Shown here in pieces: positions 57,628-64,000 of a stretch of 64,000 nt of DNA. The notes beneath the pieces were generated by a model. That model did no database searches. It was not told the DNA's origin and saw nothing but the letters and a program-made list of their open reading frames with translations. Positions within the stretch are counted from its first letter, which is position 1. The number at the start of each line of letters is the position of its first letter. Position numbers and translations under genes: made by a program. This DNA is from Alphaproteobacteria bacterium (lineage in GTDB: Bacteria > Pseudomonadota > Alphaproteobacteria > Reyranellales > Reyranellaceae): contig JAHBYP010000011.1 in the NCBI GenBank assembly GCA_019635875.1, positions 1 to 64,000 of the forward strand, written 5' to 3'.

Positions 57628-60018
57628 ATGGCGGGCCGAATCAAGATCGAGCCGTACAAGCCGCTCGACACCAGCACGTCGCCGGTGCCCGGTGGCGGCT
57701 ACATCGACGTCGACGCCAGCGTCGGCAAGTTCGGCCCCTCGCCGCTGACGCAATTCGGCCTGCAGGCCGCCGAGGGCGTGGCCGCCATCGCCACGACGGC
57801 CACCCACCACCTCGCCCCCGACAACGAGGCCGTGGTCAAGGCCGCCGACACGCGGCTGAGCGAGACCGAACAGGCGCTGCTCTTCGATCCGCGGACCGGC
57901 CACCTCAACCGCCAGGGCCAGGACGCGCTGACGCAGGCACCCGCGGTGCTCGAGGCCTACCGCGCGGCGCAGGACCGCGAGCTGGCGGCGACGGCCAACG
58001 ACGACCAGCATCACATGCTGCGCCAGCTCAACGAGCGCCGGCTGGCGAGCTTCAGCACCGTGGTCGAGCGCCACGCCGCCGCCGAACGGCAGCGCTGGCA
58101 CGACGCGGCCGGCGATCGCCGCATCGCGCTGATGCGGGCCGATGCCGCGCTACACTGGAGCGACGACGCCCTGCTGCGCCGCGCACTGGGCACGGTCCGC
58201 GCGGAGGTGCGCGAAAAGGCCGAGCGCCACCCATGGGACTCGGCGCTGACCGAGGCCACGCTGTCGCGTGAGACCAGCCGCACGCTGGCATCGGCGATCG
58301 AAGCGGCGGTCGAGCGCGATCCCGAACGCGCCCAATCCCTGCGCATGCGCTACGACCAGCATATCGAGGCGCCCGATCGCGCCGCACTGGATGCGTTGCT
58401 CGCCGAGGCACAGACGCGCCAGCGCGCGCAGCGGGCCAGTGCCGAGATCCTGAACAGCACGCCGCCGGACGGCCAGGCCCCGACGCTGACGTGGCAGCTG
58501 CAGCAGGCCGAATCCATCGCCGAGCCCGCCGTGCGCGCCGCCGCCGTCCGCAGCCTGCACGCCGCCGCCGCGGCGGCCGAAGGGCGTGCACGTGCGCAGG
58601 CCGAGCAGGTGCTGGCACGCGTGCTGAAGGACGGCCTGACCGACCCATCCCAAATCCCGCTGCGCGAATGGGTGGCGCTCGACCCCGAACGCCGCCAGGC
58701 GATCGAGACACGCCTCGACCACAACGCGGCAGGCACCGAGCCGGCGGCGAACCCTGCGCTGATCGACGAGCTGGCGACACAGATGACGGAGGCGCCGAGC
58801 GTCTTCGCGCGCCGTGATCTGGTGCTGTCCATTGCGCACCACCCGCTCCCGCAATGGCAGCGCTTCCGCGATCTGCAAGCCGGCCTCCGGCGCAACGACC
58901 CTGCGACCGAGGACGAGATCCGCGCCATCAAGCGCGGCCTGCAGCTCGCCAACAAGATGCTGCCGGCAGACACGCCCGACGATGTCGCAACCAACTACCG
59001 CGCCGAGCTGGTCGACGAGATCGGTACTTGGCGTCGCCTCTCCGGCAAGAGTCCCGACGATGCTGACATCGCCGCAATGCTCCGTCGCGTCGAGCTTCCG
59101 CCGATAGACTATCAACTGCTGCAGTCCGGAATGGGCCGTCCTCCGGCACGGGGCCGCTTTCTGACTCTTCAGCAAAGGTCAAGATTCGATCAGTACAGTC
59201 AAGGGCTTTGGCGGGTTCGGCAATACAATCGCGACTACACAGAGTTCCAGGGTCCGCACTGGGTACCCTCGCGCCAAGACATTACTCGCATAAATCAACA
59301 GGCAGAAGCCTATGCGAGAATACACCAGTTCTTCCAGCATCACGGAATCGCTTTGCGGTCCCGTGACTACGAGGCGATTCGTCAACAAGAGCTTCGCGGC
59401 GCCACGCTCCAATCAATTCTCGGCAGCCTCGGCAGAGGTCAAACCACTGCGACGGTCCGCCCGAGGGTGAACGACTACGGACGACCGGCTCCTGGCGTCA
59501 ACACCGGCGAGCCGACCGGAAGACACAACCGACCGTCCTCCGAAAGTGAAATTGTACCAGGTTGGCAATTTCTCGGGCAAGTTCCCGCCGGATCAGTCGG
59601 CCACAACCAACCACCACGGAGACGCGCCTCCGTTGCCCCGCTTGACACAAATCGACATCATTCCTTTCCACAGCAATGGTGGAATCCCGAGAGAAGGGCC
59701 CCATTTCCCTTCTCGCTGGCAGCAAGAAACTTCTTCGACAGTAAAATCATTGAAGTCATGAGAAACGAACACTGGAACAGGGATCATTCCAAGTACAATG
59801 AACGCATCGGAATCGCTTTGAATGAGTATCTGAAAAGACCCGACATTGTGAAGAGGGGTATCACACCTCAAACAATGACGAGAGAGCAAGCCGAAGAACT
59901 CTATGACGCTGTAGTGACAAGCAATCCAGACCCCTTTGTCCAAGATCACCTCAGTAAGATGCTTGAGAGCGCATCTAGAGTTACAACCATGCGCCTGATG
60001 CGAGGGAATATACAATGA
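57628..60018 (+). CDS. Polymorphic toxin-like protein, module 3 (HHxFP C-terminal domain)
   Basis: The protein has 796 residues. Residues 1-465 are almost identical to module 4 and clearly related to modules 1 and 2. They are long helices with LLFDPRTGHLNRQGQDALTQAP near residue 90. From about 466 the sequence is unique: a Gln-, Tyr- and Arg-rich segment, then RHHSFPQQWW (His677-His678), HWNRDHSKYN (His715, His720) and a Lys/Glu-rich helical end. GC falls sharply here. The HHxFP/HxxYN pattern suggests a metal-dependent nuclease. The start was set by alignment with the other copies. The partner gene overlaps by ATGA. Confidence 0.8.
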   Translation: MAGRIKIEPYKPLDTSTSPVPGGGYIDVDASVGKFGPSPLTQFGLQAAEGVAAIATTATHHLAPDNEAVVKAADTRLSETEQALLFDPRTGHLNRQGQDALTQAPAVLEAYRAAQDRELAATANDDQHHMLRQLNERRLASFSTVVERHAAAERQRWHDAAGDRRIALMRADAALHWSDDALLRRALGTVRAEVREKAERHPWDSALTEATLSRETSRTLASAIEAAVERDPERAQSLRMRYDQHIEAPDRAALDALLAEAQTRQRAQRASAEILNSTPPDGQAPTLTWQLQQAESIAEPAVRAAAVRSLHAAAAAAEGRARAQAEQVLARVLKDGLTDPSQIPLREWVALDPERRQAIETRLDHNAAGTEPAANPALIDELATQMTEAPSVFARRDLVLSIAHHPLPQWQRFRDLQAGLRRNDPATEDEIRAIKRGLQLANKMLPADTPDDVATNYRAELVDEIGTWRRLSGKSPDDADIAAMLRRVELPPIDYQLLQSGMGRPPARGRFLTLQQRSRFDQYSQGLWRVRQYNRDYTEFQGPHWVPSRQDITRINQQAEAYARIHQFFQHHGIALRSRDYEAIRQQELRGATLQSILGSLGRGQTTATVRPRVNDYGRPAPGVNTGEPTGRHNRPSSESEIVPGWQFLGQVPAGSVGHNQPPRRRASVAPLDTNRHHSFPQQWWNPERRAPFPFSLAARNFFDSKIIEVMRNEHWNRDHSKYNERIGIALNEYLKRPDIVKRGITPQTMTREQAEELYDAVVTSNPDPFVQDHLSKMLESASRVTTMRLMRGNIQ

Positions 60019-60698
60019 CCAAAGACGATCACTTGGCGGAACTGGAGACACACCTCCGTACACGACTCTCGCCAGACTTTGCTCGCGTCTCGGTCGGCAA
60101 GACAGAGGACGAGAACGGCATGCGACACGTTTTCCTTCTTCCGAAGCGCCTGCTGACACATGCCGAAGTGGTTTCGAGGTGCAGGGAAGTAGCGCCGATC
60201 ATTCGCGCAGCGATTCCAGAAAAGTCGGATGGATGGGCAGTAGCCATCCTTGTCGAGCGCATATTCGGTGACCCAATGGGCATCTACTTTCTTGGATGGT
60301 CAGGCCATGACGATGAGTGGAGATTCTCCGAGCCACCGACTGACCACACTGATTGGCAGAATTTATTCCGGCGCCTGAGCGAACTTCTGGCCTCCCACGC
60401 CGGAGAGAAACGCGATGGAGAGGAAGAACCTTTCTTCTTACGCGATCAGGATAATGGTCTTCCCAAACTGACGGTAAGCATCAGCAGGATTGAACTCCTG
60501 ACTGCATCGCTAGTTGAAAGTATTCAGGAGTTACTTGGGTCCAGCCACCCAGATTGGTCCGTTGAAGTGCGGCTCTTCTTATCGCCGAGTGTCGAAGGAG
60601 TTCCTCTCGATGGGATCGAAATTCGGGTCGACGAGATTGTGGAGTACTGGGACAGAGAGCACTTAAGGAAGGTCCTCGGCGATCGTCTGAAGATTTAG
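60015..60698 (+). CDS. Putative immunity protein for module 3
   Basis: The protein has 227 residues and is homologous to the partners of modules 1 and 4: IPEKSDGWAVAI, MGIYFLGWSGHDDEWRF, SRIELLTASLVESIQELL and DGIEIRVDEIVEYWDREHLRKVLGDRLKI. It is translated in coupling with module 3 and has the same low GC as the toxin tail. An immunity role is inferred. The 251 bases after it carry no gene and no 22-base element. Confidence 0.73.
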   Translation: MTKDDHLAELETHLRTRLSPDFARVSVGKTEDENGMRHVFLLPKRLLTHAEVVSRCREVAPIIRAAIPEKSDGWAVAILVERIFGDPMGIYFLGWSGHDDEWRFSEPPTDHTDWQNLFRRLSELLASHAGEKRDGEEEPFFLRDQDNGLPKLTVSISRIELLTASLVESIQELLGSSHPDWSVEVRLFLSPSVEGVPLDGIEIRVDEIVEYWDREHLRKVLGDRLKI

Positions 60699-60949
60699 GG
60701 CTGATCGCCCCAGTTGCCGAACACTCCAGCGCGACCTTTGGGAAGGGAAGTAGAACGGGACCATCCAATCGGGTACGTCGACTATCGAGCTGGTTCGCAG
60801 GTCATGCGCGCGCCGACCATGGGGTCGGGGACCGATACCGGTTGCGGCCTTTTATCCTCTCTTGCCGGAATGGTCCGCGGGAACTCGAGCACATCATGCG
60901 CGCGCATTCCAGATCCCCTGAGTTCGCACCGCGCTAGGTATCGGCCAGC

Positions 60950-63328
60950 GTGGCGGGCCGAATCAAGATCGAGCCGTACAAGCCGCTCGACACCAGCACG
61001 TCGCCGGTGCCCGGTGGCGGCTACATCGACGTCGACGCCAGCGTCGGCAAGTTCGGCCCCTCGCCGCTGACGCAATTCGGCCTGCAGGCCGCCGAGGGCG
61101 TGGCCGCCATCGCCACGACCGCCGCCCACCACCTCGCCCCCGACAACGAGGCCGTGGTCAAGGCCGCCGACACGCGGCTGAGCGAGACCGAACAGGCGCT
61201 GCTCTTCGATCCGCGGACCGGCCACCTCAACCGCCAGGGCCAGGACGCGCTGACGCAGGCGCCCGCGGTGCTCGAGGCCTACCGCGCGGCGCAGGACCGC
61301 GAGCTGGCGGCGACGGCCAACGACGACCAGCATCACATGCTGCGCCAGCTCAACGAGCGCCGGCTGGCGAGCTTCAGCACCGTGGTCGAGCAACACGGCG
61401 CCACCGAACGGCAGCGCTGGCACGACGCGGCCGGCGAGCGCCGCATCGCGCTGATGCAGGCCGATGCCGCGCTGCACTGGAGCGACGACGCCCTGCTGCG
61501 CCGCGCGCTGGGCACGGTCCGCGCGGAGGTGCGCGAAAAGGCCGAGCGCCACGTCTGGGACTCGGCGCTGACCGAGGCCGCGCTGTCGCGTGAGACCAGC
61601 CGCACGCTGGCATCGGCGATCGAAGCGGCGGTCGAGCGCGATCCCGAACGCGCCCAATCCCTGCGCATGCGCTACGACCAGCATATCGAGGCGCCCGATC
61701 GCGCCGCACTGGATGCGTTGCTCGCCGAGGCACAGACGCGCCAGCGCGCGCAGCGGGCCAGTGCCGAGATCCTGAACAGCACGCCGCCGGACGGCCAGGC
61801 CCCGACGCTGACGTGGCAGCTGCAGCAGGCCGACGCCATCGCCGAGCCCGCCGTGCGCGCCGCCGCCGTCCGCAGCCTGCACGCCGCCGCCGCGGCGGCC
61901 GAGGCGCGCGCCCGCGCGCAGGCCGAGCAGGTGCTGGCACGCGTGCTGAAGGACGGCCTGACCGACCCATCCCAAATCCCGCTGCGTGACTGGGTGGCGC
62001 TCGACCCCGAACGCCGCCAGGCGATCGAGACACGCCTCGACCACAACGCGGCAGGCACCGAGCCGGCGGCGAACCCTGCGCTGGTCGACGAGCTGGCGAC
62101 ACAGATGACGGAGGCGCCGAGCGTCTTCGCGCGCCGTGATCTGGTGCTGTCCATTGCGCACCACCCGCTCCCGCAATGGCAGCGCTTCCGCGATCTGCAA
62201 GCCGGCCTCCGGCGCAACGACCCTGCGACCGAGGACGAGATCCACGCCATCAAGCGCGGCCTGCAGCTCGCCAACAAGATGCTGCCGGTAGACACGCCCG
62301 ACGATGTCGCAACCAACTACCGCGCCGAGCTGGTCGACGAGATCGACACCTGGCGCAGGATCAACGGCAAGCATCCCGACGACGACACCATCCGGGAGAT
62401 GCTGCAGCGAACGTTGCCTTCGACGGCGGCGGTTCACGCCATCAAGTTCCCGTTCAATCCGCAGCTTGATTCGCCAATCCACCCGGCCAGGCTGCCGGTG
62501 CCACGACGCATGGAACGGCAGGCGATCGATCTGCTCCAGCTTCTCTGGCTGCTCTGGAGAGGCATCGCGATTGGCCTGAAGGTCGATCAGGACTCCACGC
62601 CGCCGACTCGCTCGACCACGCCAACGCTTCCGCCGCCAGCCGACGGCCGGTCATCCGACAAAGCGACGCCGGCGCCCAATGTCTCCGAGGTGGAGAGGAG
62701 CCCGGAACCGGGCAACTCTTTCGTGCTGGCCCCGCGCATCACGCCCGCGCCACCCGTGAAGCCATTGCCGGGCTTCTCGCCAGCGCCGCATGTTCCTCCG
62801 CTGCCGGGGATCATTCCCCTTCCGCAAGAGCCATCGATTCTCAAGGGACCCGAGCTCGATCCTCCACAGCTACCGTCGCGATTGGAGAACATTCCCCAGA
62901 TTGAGCCTGGCCCACTCATCGTAACTTCAGACAACCTGAGCGAGGCCCTCAGGATCTACGGCCGGGAGCGTTGGGAGCTGCATCATCACTTCCCTCGGCA
63001 ATGGTGGAAGCCCAACGGTCCGGACAGCATTCCGTTCGGACCGGGGGCCAAGAAATTCTTCGACAAGCAGTTGATCCTGATTCCGAAGAGTCAGCATTGG
63101 GGTACGCTGCACAGCAAGTACAATGAGGCCGTTGGAGAAGCGTTGAAGATCTACCTGGCAGGTAAGAGCCAGGCTGACATCGAGAACATGGACGAAATCG
63201 AGGCCAAAAAATGCTTCGACGAAGTGATAGAAATGGTACGAGAGCGGGGCAGTGCCGAAGCCAAAGAGTTTTTAAAGAACATAGGAAGATTTGAGCCGAA
63301 GAATGACAATACTCCCCGGATTCAATAG
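60950..63328 (+). CDS. Polymorphic toxin-like protein, module 4 (HHxFP C-terminal domain)
   Basis: The protein has 792 residues and starts at GTG. Identity with module 3 begins exactly at the start codon and runs about 1.39 kb with only scattered changes, ending near the codons for VDEI. Then come a hydrophobic stretch at about 528-545 (LLQLLWLLWRGIAIGL), a proline-rich linker to about 650 and the C-terminal domain: HHHFPRQWW (His678-680), HWGTLHSKYN (His716, His721). The upstream 251 bases share nothing with the other copies, so expression probably depends on read-through from module 3. The tail is related to that of module 3 but clearly diverged. Confidence 0.8.
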   Translation: MAGRIKIEPYKPLDTSTSPVPGGGYIDVDASVGKFGPSPLTQFGLQAAEGVAAIATTAAHHLAPDNEAVVKAADTRLSETEQALLFDPRTGHLNRQGQDALTQAPAVLEAYRAAQDRELAATANDDQHHMLRQLNERRLASFSTVVEQHGATERQRWHDAAGERRIALMQADAALHWSDDALLRRALGTVRAEVREKAERHVWDSALTEAALSRETSRTLASAIEAAVERDPERAQSLRMRYDQHIEAPDRAALDALLAEAQTRQRAQRASAEILNSTPPDGQAPTLTWQLQQADAIAEPAVRAAAVRSLHAAAAAAEARARAQAEQVLARVLKDGLTDPSQIPLRDWVALDPERRQAIETRLDHNAAGTEPAANPALVDELATQMTEAPSVFARRDLVLSIAHHPLPQWQRFRDLQAGLRRNDPATEDEIHAIKRGLQLANKMLPVDTPDDVATNYRAELVDEIDTWRRINGKHPDDDTIREMLQRTLPSTAAVHAIKFPFNPQLDSPIHPARLPVPRRMERQAIDLLQLLWLLWRGIAIGLKVDQDSTPPTRSTTPTLPPPADGRSSDKATPAPNVSEVERSPEPGNSFVLAPRITPAPPVKPLPGFSPAPHVPPLPGIIPLPQEPSILKGPELDPPQLPSRLENIPQIEPGPLIVTSDNLSEALRIYGRERWELHHHFPRQWWKPNGPDSIPFGPGAKKFFDKQLILIPKSQHWGTLHSKYNEAVGEALKIYLAGKSQADIENMDEIEAKKCFDEVIEMVRERGSAEAKEFLKNIGRFEPKNDNTPRIQ

Positions 63329-63336
63329 GTGACGTG

Positions 63337-64000
63337 ATGACGAATGCCCAAGATGAAGATCAGATGGCGCGAGAACTTCGCCTGGTTTCTCCAGATATCG
63401 GCGGCGTGGGTGCGCTGGGGAAGGTGGATGGTACGCAGTTGTTCTCTCTCCGGCTCGCTCGCATGCTCACCACTGACGAAATTGTGGCCGTATGCCGCCT
63501 CATGGCGGCAGAAATCCGAGCCACTATTCCCGAAAGACCAGATGGGTGGGCCGCAGCCATCCGTTTCTGGCAACATGGTGGCTCCTTCATACAACCGATG
63601 GGTAACTATTTCCTCGGATGGGCAGGACGGGCGGATGAGTGGTCTGTGTACGAAGGCCAGGACCGGAAAGACACGGCTCACGCTGACTGGCTGGCCTTGC
63701 GCGAGCGCCTGAGGGCGGCGCTGGCCGCGCTCGGGACCGAGGGAGAAGCAAATCGCCATACTGGCGACTTCGCCCTGATGAAAGGTGAAACATTCCCGCG
63801 CGAACACTGGGTATACATCTGCCGAGCCGAGTTCCTGACGAGGGACGTGATCACCGCCATTCAAGATGTGCTCAGAAACGGCTACAGCGAATGGATGGTT
63901 GATATCACATTCGCCCTTCCCCCTCCCTTCGACGACCTCCTGCGGGGCATCGAGATCCGAGCCAACGGCGTCAAGGAGATATGGGACAGGGACGAAGTTG
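63337..64000 (+). CDS. Putative immunity protein for module 4, cut by the window end
   Basis: The frame starts at ATG 63337, 8 bases after the module 4 stop with AGGTGA as ribosome-binding site, and is open to the last base (221 codons). It is homologous to the partners of modules 1 and 3: IPERPDGWAAAIRF, MGNYFLGWAGRADEWSVYEG, CRAEFLTRDVITAIQDVLRNGYSEW and GIEIRANGVKEIWDRDEV. By comparison only about 10-12 residues are missing. It has no start overlap with its toxin-like gene, unlike the other three pairs. Confidence 0.75.
   Translation, partial: MTNAQDEDQMARELRLVSPDIGGVGALGKVDGTQLFSLRLARMLTTDEIVAVCRLMAAEIRATIPERPDGWAAAIRFWQHGGSFIQPMGNYFLGWAGRADEWSVYEGQDRKDTAHADWLALRERLRAALAALGTEGEANRHTGDFALMKGETFPREHWVYICRAEFLTRDVITAIQDVLRNGYSEWMVDITFALPPPFDDLLRGIEIRANGVKEIWDRDEV

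Noticed and set aside
60782..62482. 566-codon minus-strand frame opposite module 4
   Set aside because: It is a mirrored shadow also seen opposite the other modules and is explained by codon bias of the plus-strand genes.

Overview
The window is GC-rich, densely packed chromosomal DNA. The mix of F420-biosynthesis genes, many luciferase-like oxidoreductases, ChrA with PadR, CaiB/BaiF and GMC enzymes, and RTX and haemagglutinin-like exoproteins fits an alphaproteobacterium, perhaps Rhodospirillales or Reyranella-like. That placement is inferred from gene content and is not proven. No rRNA, tRNA, CRISPR array or complete prophage was seen.

Layout. Bases 1-9 kb carry surface and secretion genes: the 3' end of a haemagglutinin-like exoprotein, a single-domain response regulator with a zinc-ribbon partner, a polysaccharide flippase, a 1498-residue multidomain exoprotein and a family-2 glycosyltransferase. 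Bases 9-28 kb are mostly single metabolic genes: an amidase, a nitronate monooxygenase, a peptide-binding protein, two sterol-desaturase-like proteins around an ArsR-rhodanese fusion and its palindromic operator, GMC oxidoreductase, CoA transferase, peroxiredoxin, SMP-30, an acyl-CoA-dehydrogenase-like protein and a serine hydrolase. Bases 34-46 kb hold regulators, VOC, DUF1801 and SRPBCC proteins, an orphan PAAR protein and several luciferase-like oxidoreductases.

F420 metabolism. A fused CofG-CofH synthase (fbiC, 46.6 kb), cofC, cofD and cofE (53.0-55.4 kb) and a close match to F420-dependent glucose-6-phosphate dehydrogenase (55.4 kb) lie within 10 kb. Seven other luciferase-like oxidoreductases are in the window. 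The genes for making, reducing and using F420 are therefore largely together. CofE lacks the reductase domain found in actinobacterial FbiB.

The most interesting system is a four-copy family of 646-796 residue proteins at 28.4-34.2 kb and 57.6-64 kb. All share a helical N-terminal part of about 490 residues that resembles phage internal virion proteins. Each then switches abruptly to its own linker and C-terminal domain of visibly lower GC, and each is followed by a coupled gene (overlapping ATGA in three, 8 bases apart in the fourth). Three C-terminal domains share an HHxFP...HxxYN signature and are followed by homologous 225-residue partners. The fourth has an unrelated tail and an unrelated, internally duplicated partner. 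This is the architecture of polymorphic toxin-immunity modules. A 22-base element recurs upstream of three copies at almost constant spacing. Toxin, immunity and delivery roles are inferred.

Two families of dispersed intergenic palindromes are also present. One copy supplies the stop codon of a neighbouring gene, and another supplies the likely ribosome-binding site of cofD.
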